Numbered from the stretch's first letter, positions 13,546 through 28,500 are shown. The stretch: 64,000 nucleotides of DNA from Pachyseris speciosa (GCA_016490735.1 JAEMWC010000219.1:22501-86500); one strand, 5' to 3'. Notes: generated by a model from the sequence alone, not told the origin. Numbers and translations are program-made.

Positions 13546-13954
13546 ATAGACAAGGTTAATTTGGGAACAGAAATCAACACAACTAAGTAATTGAGTGAAA
13601 ATGTGGCTCAGCCAGGAATCGAACCTGGGTCTCCAGATTACCGGTCGGATGCCTTAACCACTAGGCCACTGAACCAACCACACTAGGCAGACATGTTTTT
13701 ACTGTACAACACATACACAGTGTGGCCTTCTGATAGTAAGGTCCGAGGAGACAATTTCACTCATTTTCTGCAATCAGGATCACGTCACTACTCCCCGGTC
13801 GATCGGCGATGCACGGCCAAATCCCCTGGAAATTAATTAAGTACAGTAAGGTTAATTTGGGAACAGAAATCAACACAACTAAGTAATTAAGTGAAAATGT
13901 GGCTCAGCCAGGAATCGAACCTGGGTCTCCAGATTACCGGTCGGATGCCTTAAC

Positions 13955-13990
<36 letters not shown>

Positions 13991-14244
13991 AAACTGTAAA
14001 CTTCTGTGTCGAATGATGATACTAAAAACAATGAAAACCCAAAGTCTTCTGTTACTTTGCTTTAGCGCTACGCGTTTCACCGCTGTTGCGGCTCTTCACT
14101 TTGCTATGCCTGTTGCGGCTCTTCACTTTCTATGCCTGAAGAGCCGCAACAGCGGTGAAACGCGTAGCGCTAAAGCAAAGTAACAGAAGACTTTGGGTTT
14201 TCATTGTTTTTAGTATCATCATTCGACACAGAAGTTTACAGTTT

Positions 14245-14328
<84 letters not shown>

Positions 14329-15880
14329 CCACACTGTGTATGTGTTGTACAGTTAAAATATGTGTCAACCCAGTGTGGTTGGTTCAGTGGCCTAGTGGTT
14401 AAGGCATCCGACCGGTAATCTGGAGACCCAGGTTCGATTCCTGGCTGAGCCACATTTTCACTTAATTACTTAGTTGATGATTTCTGTTCCAAATTAACCT
14501 TGTCTGTTTGTAAATCGCTAATGAATCGCCATCCAAACGGGAATAGGCTGGTGATCCTAAGTAATTAAGGCAATCAGTTGCTAATATATCCCCTCCCTAC
14601 CTTACTGTACTTAATTAATTTCCAGGGGGATTTGGCCTTGCATCGCTGATCGATCGGGGAGTAGTGACGTGATCCTGGTTGCAGAAAATGTGTGAAATTG
14701 TCTCCTAGGACCTTACCATAAAAATAAGGCCACACTGTGTATGTGTTGTACAGTTAAAATATGTGTCAACCCAGTGTGGTTGGTTCAGTGGCCTAGTGGT
14801 TAAGGCATCCGACCGGTAATCTGGAGACCCAGGTTCGATTCCTGGCTGAGCCACATTTTCACTTAATTACTTAGTTGATGATTTCTGTTCCAAATTAACC
14901 TTGTCTGTTTGTATTTCTCAGAAATCGCTAATGAATCGCCATCCAAACGGGAATAGGCTGGTGATCCTAAGTAATTAAGGCAATCAGTTGCTAATATATC
15001 CCCTCCCTACCTTACTGTACTTAAATAATTTCCAGGGGGATTTGGCCTTGCATCGCTGATCGATCGGGGAGTAGTGACGTGATCCTGGTTGCAGAAAATG
15101 TGTGAAATTGTCTCCTAGGACCTTACCATAAAAATAAGGCCACACTGTGTATGTGTTGTACAGTTAAAATATGTGTCAACCCAGTGTGGTTGGTTCAGTG
15201 GCCTAGTGGTTAAGGCATCCGACCGGTAATCTGGAGACCCAGGTTCGATTCCTGGCTGAGCCACATTTTCACTTAATTACTTAGTTGATGATTTCTGTTC
15301 CAAATTAACCTTGTCTATATATATATATATACATATATACTCTTCACAAGCATCAGTCACAAACAGTTAATCTTCATGAAGAAACATACACTATCACAAA
15401 TGAAGATAACCCACATGTTATGTTCCACACCTATATTTCGACCACATAAAGTGGTCTTCATCAGGGTAAAATTACAGTTACAACCGCACGCGTCATACTA
15501 CTTTTAAAAGTGTAAACTTAAACAGCCTCGCGCGCGCGCATCAACAAACGATCTCCTCCCCGCGCGCATAATGCCATTATAAACCATCAACAAATTACGT
15601 GCGTCTGGAACGCCTGTTCTGACCGAAGAAAAAGTCATATATATATATTTGAAGACAGTCTGATCAACTGAAGATTTGACTTGGCATATTTATTACTATA
15701 TAGTTTCGTACCGCACAACCTGTACGGCACTCATCAGATAAATAGCCATTTATCTGAAACAGCACTGTCGCAATAAAACGATGATTACTCCTGAAGCCTG
15801 AACTCCTGTGAAGTTATAGTCAACGCTCCTCAATCAAATGAGTTGAGCGCTCTACGAAATACATTCTACCCAAGAAACAA

Positions 15881-15972
<92 letters not shown>

Positions 15973-16416
15973 CTGTATATGAGGGAAACCCTAACCCTGT
16001 ACACCCCAAATAATCATATTTTCATTGAATAAATGTTTGAAAGAAAATTTGCCCTGAGCGGGATTTGAACCCACGTCCCCCCGTTACTAGTCGGGTGTGA
16101 TGACCACTACACTATCAGGACAACCATGCTGGCAACACGGCAATCGAAGATGTGATTTACGTGATCGAAGACGTGGCATCCCGGGAAATTTTACTTTCTT
16201 AGGTGACAAGGCAGGGGAAGCCTATAACTCCATTTGAAACCCAGCTAAGGATCAATTACTGATACACGACCGAAGTCAACTTAGGGGATGACAAAGGAGG
16301 ATCCAATTACGGATACAGGCTTATTTCAATTAATTAAATTCTGTATATGAGGGAAACCCTAACCCTGTACACCCCAAATAATCATATTTTCATTGAATAA
16401 ATGTTTGAAAGAAAAT

Positions 16417-16510
<94 letters not shown>

Positions 16511-19500
16511 TGAATAAATGTTTGAAAGAAAATTTGCCCTGAGCGGGATTTGAACCCACGTCCCCCCGTTACTAGTCGGGTGTGATGACCACTACACTAT
16601 CAGGACAACCATGCTGGCAACACGGCAATCGAAGATGTGATTTACGTGATCGAAGACGTGGCATCCCGGGAAATTTTACTTTCTTAGGTGACAAGGCAGG
16701 GGAAGCCAATAACTCCATTTGAAACCCAACTAAGGATCAATTACTGATACACGACGAAGTCAACTTAGGGGATGACAAAGGAGGATCCAATTACGGATAC
16801 AGGCTTATTTCAATTAATTAAATTCTGTATATGAGGGAAACCCTAACCCTGTACACCCCAAATAATCATATTTCAATTGAATAAATGTTTGAAAGAAAAT
16901 TTGCCCTGAGCGGGATTTGAACCCACGTCCCCCCGTTACTAGTCGGGTGTGATGACCACTACACTATCAGGACAACCATGCTGGCAACACGGCAATCGAA
17001 GATGTGTTTTACGTGATCGAAGACGTGTTTTATCAAGTTTAAATCACGAGGCGCAGCCGAGTGTTTTAGGACTTGATGAAACACGAATTGCGAATTTATT
17101 GAACCGCTTAAAAAGCTTTACTATGCATCTATCCATTCTTACACTAAAATTTAGATTTGGGGTTATTTTGCCCAAGAGAATCGGATGTAAAATTTAGCCG
17201 TGTCGTTATCAGATATAAAGACACTCATTAAAAATGAATTTCTTTTGTATTTCCTTCATGAATTATTAATGCATTTTTTAAGGACAATTAATTACACAGT
17301 TTATGTTATTGACTGAGTTTATCTGTTCTTACATTTCAGATCGAAATGCGTATAGGTAAGTTGAAATTTATCTCTTGAATTGTAATTTTAAAATGTTTGG
17401 TCAAAATCCTTAAAACCAATCTTGGTCTTCTTTCCTTTTTTCATTTCCTTTTGTTATCTCAAATTCAATAATTATTACTAGTAATAGTTCACACTAAAAC
17501 TGCCCTCGCTGTTAATAATAATAGTACATTTTGTATTGCTGTTTACTGATATTTATACCGTTTGGTGCTTGTGGGAAAACATAAGATTTGTCATTCATTT
17601 GTCATTCTCGGGGCAAGGTGAGAAAATTCTCAAAATTATTGCTCATTTTCTGAATTCTATTTTCGAGAAACCGTGTGGAATTTATTCTTGTGTAGTTGAT
17701 TGTATAGTTTTCTCACCTTTCCGCGAGAATGACCGGACTGACAAATGAATGACAAATCCAAAGTTTTCCTACAAGGAACAAACTGTATGAATATAAGTAA
17801 ACAGCAATACAAAATGTACTGTTCGAGGTACAAACTTGCTAAGGGAGTGTTTACATGACACCGGGCGACTTTCACCCCGGCGCGAGTTCACTCCGGTTCC
17901 CTCTTGCAGCTCTGTATTCGTTTACATGATACCGTCGCGAGATTTTGCACCGGAACGAAAATTCTCGCTCCGGTGCAGAAACCGGAGTGAACTCGCTCCG
18001 GTGCGACATGGCATTTTTCGGTGGTATCATGTAAACGAATACAGAGCTGCGAGAGGGAACCGAGTGAACTCGCGCCGGGACAAAAGTCGCCCCGGTATGA
18101 ACCTCACCCCGGTATGAAACTCGCGCCGGTGCGAGTTTTCTCGTGTTAACAGCCCCTAAGTAAACTGACTGGGTTTCACGTTAAACGTGACTGGGTTTCA
18201 ACTTTACAGCTGACTTTTAATTCGGCTGTGCACCTCCAACGTCTAACAAAACTTGCTTGTTGACTGAGTCTTTCAGTGGGAGTGATTTGTGTCTGACAAT
18301 TCGTAGTTTTGGAATACGTCTTATACCGAGTCTTTCAGTCACTGGAAGTGATTTGTGTCTGACAATTCGTGGTTTTGGAATAGGTCTTACACTGGGTCTT
18401 TCAGTCACTGGAAAAGATTTGGGTGCCTGAGTCTTTCAGCTGCTCTCAGTCGCTGGAAATGATTTGTAAGTTTGTGTCCACGGTTCGCAATTTAGGATCA
18501 GGTCTCCAATCCTGCAATCATGTGCTTCAAAGGCCGCAAGGTTTCTTATTCCAAAAGTATAACCGGCAATTTCTTCAAGTCTTCTTCTTAAACTAAAACA
18601 ACTTAAAAAGTCAAAACCTCGCCTACCTCGACAAAACATGTGCTTCTGTATTCACAAATGCTATTCCGCATATATTTAAAGCAGTGACGTCTATATTACC
18701 CACACCTCCGTTCGGCTATTATTATTGATGCACGTCATCAACTCCCGGAACCTCAAGCGAGCTCAAATGGTTGAAACGTTATCAAATCACAGAACCTCAA
18801 GCGCACTCAAATGGTTGAAACGTTATAAATTCCCAGAACTTCGAGCGCGCTCATTTTAGCCAACTTGTGATTTCGTCCGGTATATAGATTTTAAATCACT
18901 GTTAAGTAATTGTATTTATAAAATATTTAAGATAGTACGCGCCTACTCATTGGTGTGTTTAGATGAGAGTATGTAAGCACGGTTGTGACGTTTCGCTCTC
19001 TGTGTTTCCCGGTACAATTTGAAAACATTTCAAAGCTTTCGCAAGACTCGTAAAACAATTTCAAGTACAAATATTAAGGAAATGGAGAAAGAAATTGCCA
19101 AATTTCGATTTGGGGTTTAGCTATCTCTTCCCCCGTGAGCCCGAGGAAAGAAAGCAAAAGAAAAACCACAGCGCTTTGCCTGCCTCAATGATCCTGAACT
19201 AAACGACCTAAAGCGAAGCTAAGAGGACGAAATATGCAACTGACAAAATAGGCAACAAACGTTTTTAATGTAATTTTTGCATTAAGTGCTACAATAAAAT
19301 TCTCAATAAGACATTCTTTATTTTAAAAAAATGTACACGAAAACGTACACCAAACTCATTATGCTACATACTGTAATGCTTCAAATCAAAATTTGCGCGG
19401 CGGATCCGTTGTCGTGTTTTGGCTGTCAAATTAGCGTAAAATGTATTTTCTCTGAGAGCTTCTCAGCTTAAAAATATACTACAACGTGGATCCGCTACTT

Positions 19501-22500
19501 GGGCTATGATTCCTATCCAGCAAAACTTCACAAGGCACGAAAAGCGATTCAACTTCTCAACATTGTTCTCGGGCTGCCAAATCGGGCAAGTTCGCGCCAC
19601 TTTCAGAAGCGGTCAAGGACAGTGACATTCATTTCCAGTTTAAATAAACTTCTCATCTTGAAGTTCTTTCCTTACCGATTCGTATATTTTGAACATTTCT
19701 TCTGGTTCTCGCCGAACGTTCGATATTTTTCTGCACGATTTCGGAGGAATCAAAGCTGAAATCGCTTTGATCAGCAGGGCGCCTGCGTGTGGCTTGCTAA
19801 AAATTTCAACATGATTTTGACTTTTATAACGCGAATTCTGATTGGTTCATGTGTTGTCAGTTGTGCGTTATGATTGGCTAGTGGGAAATACGATTGTTCA
19901 GAGCGTGTATTGAAAAAATCGACTTCAGTCAAGAAGTAAATAAACAAATGTTCCCTTCATTCGTCGAATTATTTTGTAGAAATATTTTATAAAAGCAATA
20001 GAGGACTTTTTTCCGTGTTTACATAGCCTCGTCTGAACACTCGGTGGGGGCGGGGGGTGGGAGATCCTCGTGTTTTGATATACACGCGAAATACAATGAT
20101 GCCTCCTCGGGTTTTGGCCTCTGGGCCAAAACCCTGCGGGGGCAATAATTATTAAATTGACAGTGGCTGTTTCAATTATTTTGACTTGAGTCACAATATT
20201 GATATACCCAACCGGCTCTTGAAGTTGCAGCCTTGTTCAAGTCTTTTTCCTTTTAATGTTTTTACAACCGTAAGTATTTCTTTCCGCATAGATTGTTCCT
20301 ACCCTACAAATGTCAAATTGTGAACGAGTGACACGTGGCTTCTTTTAGAATCAATCTATAAATTATTAGTATAAATCTACTAGCGTTCTGTCACGAATGC
20401 TGTTCTCTGATTGGCTACGCTACTAGCTATCTATCCTGTGATAGATTATGAGAAGCGGTTCTCAACAAAATGGCGGCCTCTTCTTCGCGTTTTCGAAGTG
20501 TCTGCAAGGAGGATTTAGATAATTTTCTTGAACGACTAGTGGAATATATAACAACAACAACAACAACAAAAACGTTATTTAAACTCGGTATTTGCATCGC
20601 ACACAAGGTGCCAGTTTGACCGAGGTAAATAAATCTAAAAACTATAATACTTAAAGGATAATATATAACACGAACTCCGTTCGAAATATATGAGAAAACT
20701 TCACTATTGGTGCTTGGAACCACTTTTAAACGCAAATGAGAGACTGTTCCCGGGGGACAGGTTAAACAAAGAACGAAATGTCATAGTGCCCCTGCACAAC
20801 CACATGGTTTCATGATCCTCTGCATCACTTTTTGCTGTACTTCAAAACTACAAACAGGTAAGTAAAACCATGTCGTATATTTTTCGTTCTTTTTCCTTTT
20901 TCAGCTATATCTACATTTCCTCGCCAACTACGAAACCTTTCGGCGATACTTTACTTGAAACTGACGTGGCTTTTCCGATCGTAGAAAACGATGTCACGTC
21001 AAAAATGGTCGCATCAATCGCCTTTGCCTTCCCGCCATGGCGAACGATCGGCGAGCAACGGGCGAAAACGTGCGAAAATACTTTGGCGTCGATCCTTTCT
21101 ACACTGCAGCAAATACAAACAGACATGGCAAAGACAAACGACTGCGTATCGTCCATCAAATCTCACTTCGAGCATGCAACCTTTCCCGCCATGGCATCCT
21201 AGTTTGGACCAAATATCTGTTCAGGCCTACTCCGATACCGAATTAGATTATTCAGAAGATTGTGTATCGTTGGCTACTGAGCCCCAAACGTTTGAAAGCT
21301 CAACAGAGAGAACAAAGCCTTTGAGATAGCTAAAGTAAGAAACATATGTTTTAACTCGTTTGCGGCCGCCATTTATCAGATTTATTGGTGTCCCTCAGAG
21401 GGACGCCAAGATGGCATTTCCATACAATACACTATAATTTTGAGTAGTACATTTTGCCGAATAACTCGAGTACGGGATATCGCACGGCCCTGAGACTTTG
21501 GCATATTGTTTATTTATTACTCTCCTATAATATCACAATTTCTTGACTTTATCTATCGAATGGTTGATGATTTTATTTTTTTACTTGCGTGACTGAAAAC
21601 GCTCTATTCGTAGGGATTGCAATCTCGGTAACAGCTGCCACGTATTGCTTACATGAAGTGTTTCGAGCATCTTATATAAGCTGAAGTTTTGTGTAAGCAA
21701 GTGCGATTGTGTGATTATGTTAGCTTCAAGTTGAGTGTCGTCGTTGTTGGAGTTCTTACAGAGTGTTATCCTTCTAGACGTTACAACAACAATCCACGAA
21801 GTGAAGAACCGCTGCGTCGACACGAGGAAACTGCTGTCCAAAATCACTGACAACTCGCTGAAGCATACTCGGTCACAGCAGGGGAGGGGGGTCAGGGATA
21901 AAAGCAATTTTCAATTTTCACTGATCCGAGCAATGAAATGAACGAAAAAAAATCCTAAATGTTAAAAGTTAACAGCCCCTAACCGTATTTACTTCAGACT
22001 AGCTAAGCCTAAGCCTCGTTTTCAACGGTATAAACTTACGAAATTTCGCAACCGTGAATTTCCAACGCAGTTAGAGTGAAGATATTTACTCGGGATAATG
22101 TAAGTATCACAAGTTATAAAATGTGTTAGATTTCAGTCTTTTTTTTTTCTTTTTTTTCCTGTGCAGCAAAATGTACAATACAATTACGTTCCGGTGTTTC
22201 GATTGGCCAATGAACAATAGCAGGCACGTGGCGGTGTGTTCATTGGTTAAAGCAAACCAAATAGTCCAAAGGTCGAAAGGCTAATATCACGCGACAGTTG
22301 TTTTGACGTTATGTAAATTTATCGTGTTTGAGTTGTGAAGCTGGATATTTTAATACAGGACAGTCTGTTCCCGTGAAAAGGTTAGCCGAGTTTAAGAAAA
22401 GGTTGGAAGCCTCGCACATGCAGTGGTTATCAGCTTATCGATCTCAAAGATATCACAACTCGAATCCGAACGCTGTGACAGTTCTATATTTAGAGAAATC

Positions 22501-25500
22501 GCAAATTTGCTTAAACTTGTTTTTGTAATGTGATACTTTCCACTTAATACGTGACCGTAAGAAAAACACTCAAGGTTAAACAATTCACTTCGACCGTCTG
22601 AACAAATTTTCCTGCCCATATCTTTGTAAAGTTTTTGAAGCTAGATTTTAATACAGTACAGTTTGTCCGCGTGAAAAGGTTTGCCGAGTTTAAGAAAAGG
22701 TTGGAAGCCTCGCACGTGCTGTGAGTATCGACTCGAATTAGCACGTTGTGACAGTTCTATATTTAGGAAACCGCAAAGTTGTTTTGATGTAATTTGGTCC
22801 GGGTGATATCATATCTCGATGGCTGTGACGGTTCTATATTTAGAGATAAGTTTGCTTGGTTTTCACGTGACGTCAGGAAACACTAAAATTAAACAAAGAT
22901 TTTTTATCTTCATCAGGTAAATGATATTTTAAGGATATATCTGCTGGCCTGTTTTCAGCCAAGTAACACGTTTTGTTTTGAAAATAGAGCAGTTTGAATT
23001 TCGAGCTTTTTACAATGCGTGACATCTGGATTGCTTCTGAGAAACATGTCACATACGCGGAAAAGATTCGTTTTGTGTTTTCAAGTTCTGAACAATATGT
23101 TAAGAGAAGTGTCTGTGCGAATGTTTTCAAGCTTAGCAGGGAGAAAAAATGCTTCGAGAGAGAGCCAGAGTAGACTACAGATGTTGCCACTTAAGTTGGA
23201 GGTAAACAACGACAGCTGACAACGAATATGGTAGCAACTCTCAAAACAGTTTAACGCGCTTTTCTCGTACATGAACAAAAAGGCTTTGTGCGAACCCAAA
23301 AGCAAACCCGTAGCCGGATAGTTTTCGAGAATCAGAAAGCGTGCGTCCGGCTTCTGCATCACCAACGTATCCCGAGTAAACGCTCATAGAGCGTCTTGTT
23401 TCTTTACGTCCCCGCGTCCCTAATGTCACGTCCCCGCGTCCCCGATAATACGTCACCATGTCCCACATCTCGCGTCCCCGCGTCCCACATCTCACGTCCC
23501 CGCGTCCCACGTCCCCGAACACGCGTCCCTGCGTCTCCGTCCCCAATTTCCCGTCCCACTTTTAGACACAGCCCATTTTCGCGCCGAGTGTTCAAACACC
23601 GCTTTCGACAGTCGACGCCATTTTAAATGTAGCTCTCCAACTTGAAAAATTTGACCGGAACTTTTCAAGTTTCGATTTCAAAAGCCAGCACATGCGCGAA
23701 GATGACAGTGTGTCTTTAAGCCACCTCGCATGGAAACTAGGGCATCACACGAGGGAAATGCCACACAATCACCTGAAGAGGTTCAATGAAACGGAGTGGC
23801 CAACAACAATTCTACAACGTCGTTGTACGATCCTGACTGTGCCCAGTCGACTTTCCAAGTGTGCGAAATCCTCGACAATTACAATATTCCATCAGTTGAT
23901 TGCTTTATTACCTTGGATCCTTCAATTGTAAATCAAATCACCCAATCCCCCCACCTCCCCCCGAAACAAAGAAGTACGTGCAAGACCGCGATAAGGAGAT
24001 GGCTGTGATCCAAAGGGCCTTCTTAAACAGAACCCCTTTGCTCACTGCATGATGCCCTTTCAAAGAAAGTTAAAAGCATAGTTGAACAAACACTATGCCT
24101 TCTTGGTTTAGCTAACCACCAAATGTCAGTGTTGCGGTGAAAGAAAGTTCTTGCGAATATTAATAAATACACAATTATTTTGGCTGAACAGCAACTCCCT
24201 AATGCTAAGCGTTTTTTGTTTGGAGAGGACTTTCCCACTGTTACTTCCAAACAAGCCGACCTCTCGTGGTCTCGCAAAAAACATATCAAATGTTTCAACA
24301 CCCACACAACCTTGTCAGAAATCTAGGACCACCAAGGATAGGCAATACTTTAAGACCACAAGGAACCCTCAAACCAAGACTCGACACCTTAGAAGGTGGA
24401 AGCAAATCACTTCAGATCCAGAAATTATAAATTTTGTGTCGGGATATCAAATCCCACTCCACTCTGTTCCTGTTCAGTTACACTTTCCAGTTACAAAATG
24501 TTCAGATTTTACAGTTCTCCTCATAGATGTAGAAGTGAACAAACTTCTTTTATTCGGGGCAATAAAGACAATCACCTTTTCAAAGGGAAATTTCTACAGC
24601 AGACTGTTCCCAGTCCCGAAAGGATAAGAAACGTATCACCCAGTAGTCGACCTGAGCCCTACTCAACATGTTTGTTGTAAACTGTCATTTCCAAATGGAA
24701 AAGTTTTCTTGCCTGAAGAGACTGCTAAACATGAGACTTTTTGACATCCATATACTTGAAGGACGCATATCTGTCCACGTACACGAGTCCTCCCCAAAGT
24801 ACCTCTGTATCCAGTGGAGAGACCAATTATTCGCCTTCCAAGGCCTACCATTTGGTCTAAATACAGCTCCCAGGGTTTTTATAAAGCTAATAAAACCCGT
24901 AGCCGCTTACCTGCGGAAGATAGGTATTTGAATAATTGTATACCTGGACGACTTTCTTATCCTAGGCTCCCCCACAGAAGAGTCAAGAGCCAACACTTTG
25001 CTAACACTGGACATTATACAGTAGCTAGGTTTCACCATCAGCTGGGAGAAATCCATCCTGGTCCCCACTTAGTCACTGGCATTCCTCGGCCTCTCCATAA
25101 ACTGATTGACAATGTCACTCAGCCTCCCAGAGGAAAAGATCCTGAACATACAGCACAAATGTCAAAATATTCTTTGCAACCCCACTTCATCAGCTCGCGA
25201 AGTGGGAAGCCTGATAGGGACATCGGCAGGCCCCACTCCTTTACAGGTACTTAAAAATACAACTCATAAAATCCCTACAGGCATTTCAACACAATTACGA
25301 GACACTGATGTCCTTGAACACCAATGCTGAGGTCGAGTTATATTGGTGCCTCCAAAACTTCTCTACTCTCAATGGCAGTACCATCATCCCTTCTCTCCCA
25401 GACCTGTACATCACTTCAGACGTGTCCAAAGCAGGCTGGGATGCATGCTGCCGGGACTTAACGGCAAACGGTCGTTGGTCACCTCTGGAGGCCAAACAAC

Positions 25501-28500
25501 ACATAAACGTCCTCGAGCTCAAAGCCACCAAAGCCTTTCTCAAGGACTGGTCCAACATCTCGGTTTGTCTCCGCATGGACGACACGACAGCTGTAGCCTA
25601 TATAAACAGGAAAGGGGGAACGCGCTCTCCTCAGCTGGTCAGCCTCCTAACTTTAGAGCTATGGCAATGGTGTCTTTAAAGAGCAATTTCTGATCACCGC
25701 TCGGCACCTGCCAGGCACACTCAAAGCGTCAAGAGAGTTTTAAGACTCCAGCGAATGGCAAATAGATCCACAGGTGACCTGGCCCTTTCATAAGAAGGTG
25801 CGATGTAGACTTCTTTGCATAACGCCGAACAGCACTCCTTCCAAAATATGCCATCTGGAAACCAGACCCAGGTGCTACTTAAACAGATGTAATGACTCTG
25901 AACGGGTCCCCTCTAAAAGGTTACGACTTTCCACCGTTCAAATCTAGGCCTTTCAGATAGTGGCTCCAGTGTGGCAGGCACAGCCTTGGTGGTCAGCTCT
26001 TCTGAACCTCCTAATCATGATCATGATCCCAAACTCCAAACATCTGCTGAGGGATCCTGCGTCTCCTCTATGAATCCACCCAATGTATCCCATACTTCAC
26101 ATACCCGTCTTTCACATATCAGGGAACAACGCCAAACAGAACGTTTTTAAGAAGGCGTTACCGAAACACTTCTCTCAGCCACTCGCGCCTCCACACATCA
26201 GACGCACCAGTCTGCCTGGCGACTTTGGAGTAGTTGGTGTTCTGAACGGAAAGTTAACCCGATTTTAGTAACCCTAAGCGATGTCCTACTCTTCTTGACT
26301 GATCTTTTTAAAAAACGGGGCTGTTTAAAAAAAAAAAACTTCAACTTAGCACAACGTTCTGTTACCCTTATGCTGTATTAAAACAACTGTTAGTGTTACA
26401 GTTCTTTTTCAGTTTTTATCTTGTCTCACCCTGCCCCTCTTCTACACCCTGCGTATGGGTCGTTGAATTCTACCTCATATATCATATATCTCATATATTT
26501 CTAAGGGAGTTAATGTTTTATAATACCAATTATGCCAGGGCCTGCCAGTATGATTGAAGTTATATAAACAAACGAAGTGAGAAATATGAGTCCCACCCCT
26601 CAAACCTTCTCTCTGCCTTCTTACACAGCCTTAAAAAGATGCAGAGGATCATGGGACCATGTGGTTGTTCAGGGGCACTATGAGATTACGTCATTTGTTT
26701 AACCTGTCCCCACCGGAGACCGTCCCTCATTTGCGTTTAAAAGTGGTTCGAAGCACAAATAGCGGAATTATATCGGATGGTTTCTCATATATTTTTCACT
26801 TCGTTTGTTTTTATGATTTCAATTATACTGGCAGACCGCTTCGCTGCTCTGGTATAACCGATATGAAAACTAAAACAATTAGATTATCCGCTCTCGATTT
26901 CTATGCGTGATAGCTGATTCGTGCTATGATCAGCTATCAGCTATCACGCGAAAGAAATCTCGAGCTCATAATCTAATTGTTGACTATTGTACAATTGAGC
27001 GACCTAAGTAAAAAGTATTCCAAGAAGAGTTTAGCAAACTGATTCCCTGATGATCTCGCTATTGTTTTCTCTTTTAGCCTAGAACAAAAGATTGAAGAGA
27101 TGAGGGAGTCTCACTTTGTAAGTTACCAAAATTTCACTTTGTAAGTTAACAAGATTTCGCATTTACCTGAAATACCTTCAAAACAGCATGCTTAAAAATA
27201 CCGTGGTAATATGAATACGAGCAGGGATTTGTCACCCACACTACTCAAATCATATCAATTTATCTAAGTGAGGAGTGGTTGCCCAATCTCCCGCGCCGGG
27301 GGCTCATGTATTAAAAGAGGAGAGGAGAAAACCGGAGTACCCGGAGAAAAACCTCAGAGCAGAGTAGAGACCCAACAACAAACTCAACAAAATCGAACCC
27401 GGGCCACATTGGTGGAAGGCGAGTGCTCTCACCACTACGCCATCCCTGCTCCCCTCCTACTGAACAACCAATCATTCTCCACTTCTAACTGATCTTAAGA
27501 TCGTAAAATAAGTCTACTGCATTTCGCGCGTTCAGGTCCCTTCGATCAAACATTCAATGAAATGGTCTGGTAGAAATCCCTCTCTAAATAATCAAGCGAG
27601 CACGCGAAAAATCCAAACGTGAAGCGAACGAACCAAAGAGTCCAGGGAAGAAGCGTTCATCTCAGTCTCTTCTGGTTTTCTTTACTCGTCGCCCCAGTCT
27701 CACGGCCGTATTGTTTCCGCTCTCCATTATCCAGAAACGGACCGCAAGAGATATGTCCAGCGGAAACGCCTGCAACAACGAAAATGACATATTTGACGAA
27801 ATTTTGCCAATGGCTTGAAAAATAAGGGTACACTTAAAGAATGTGGCGAGAATGGCGAATTCGTCACAATTGCCAGCCACTTGGTGCAAATGCAAATGAG
27901 AAGGCAATAAGGACCCCTTGGAAAGCGGCGAATTTGACGAATATGGCGAAAATGTTGAATTAGTCACAATCGCCAGTGACTTCGTGGCACATGCAAATGA
28001 GAAGGCAAGAGGGAACCCTTGGAAAGCAGCGAATTTGGCGAATATGGCGAAAATGGCAAATTTCGTCACAATTGCCAACCACCATGTGCAAATGCAAATG
28101 AGAAGGCAAGAGGCCCCTTGTTATTTATTTATTTATTAGGAAACGAAGTGTTGACGGAAGAAAATTAAATTCAAGCAGAATGGCTACCAAAAGGTTCTTT
28201 GCTCTTCTTTGAGGCTTACTTCTTTGAAAGTCTACTTGCGAAAGTGTAACACCATGTGCAGGAAGGAAATGCAAAACATTTCAGTGTGGTCTCTGCAGGG
28301 GTGTGGACAAAACGTGGCCTTTGTCATTGTGTAGGCCATGGCCTACCCTATGGCCCACCCTATGGCCCACCGGTGGTCAATTTTTGTAAAACTCGATTCA
28401 GCATTGCTGGAAACCTGTGTAAACAACGTTCTCAATCGATCTGTCATACCTACGACTCTCTTCTGTTGTCTTGGCAGCGTTTCGCTCAAATGTTCTAAGC

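Larger units (their letters stand above)
20655..26808 (+). mobile_element. Decayed DIRS-like (tyrosine-recombinase) retroelement
   Basis: The ends are inverted repeats: 20655-20828 reads toward CCTGCACAACCACATGGTTT and 26638-26808 reads as its complement, sharing TCATAGTGCCCCTG, AACCACATGG and CACTTTTAAACGCAAATGAG. Inverted termini and the absence of LTRs are typical of DIRS elements. The interior holds a possible Gag remnant (20870-21202), a repeated KRLAEFKKRLEAS-type stretch (22334 and 22640) and a broken pol at 24.1-26.3 kb. Confidence 0.7.

Noticed and set aside
15990..16008. Telomere-like CCCTAACCCT
   Set aside because: Only about ten bases within a repeat that recurs three times; not a telomeric array.
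13290..16559. Frames made of YIYIYI or THTHTYIH repeats
   Set aside because: Translations of TA and TATG microsatellites.
13612..16974. Functional tRNA genes
   Set aside because: Heads have A and B boxes and paired acceptors, but anticodon arms are poor or oversized and the copies share long repeated flanks, so they are treated as SINE-like repeats.
20870..21329. Overlapping plus-strand frames as a host gene
   Set aside because: They lie just inside the left inverted terminus of the DIRS-like element and overlap in several frames without splice support; at most a Gag remnant.
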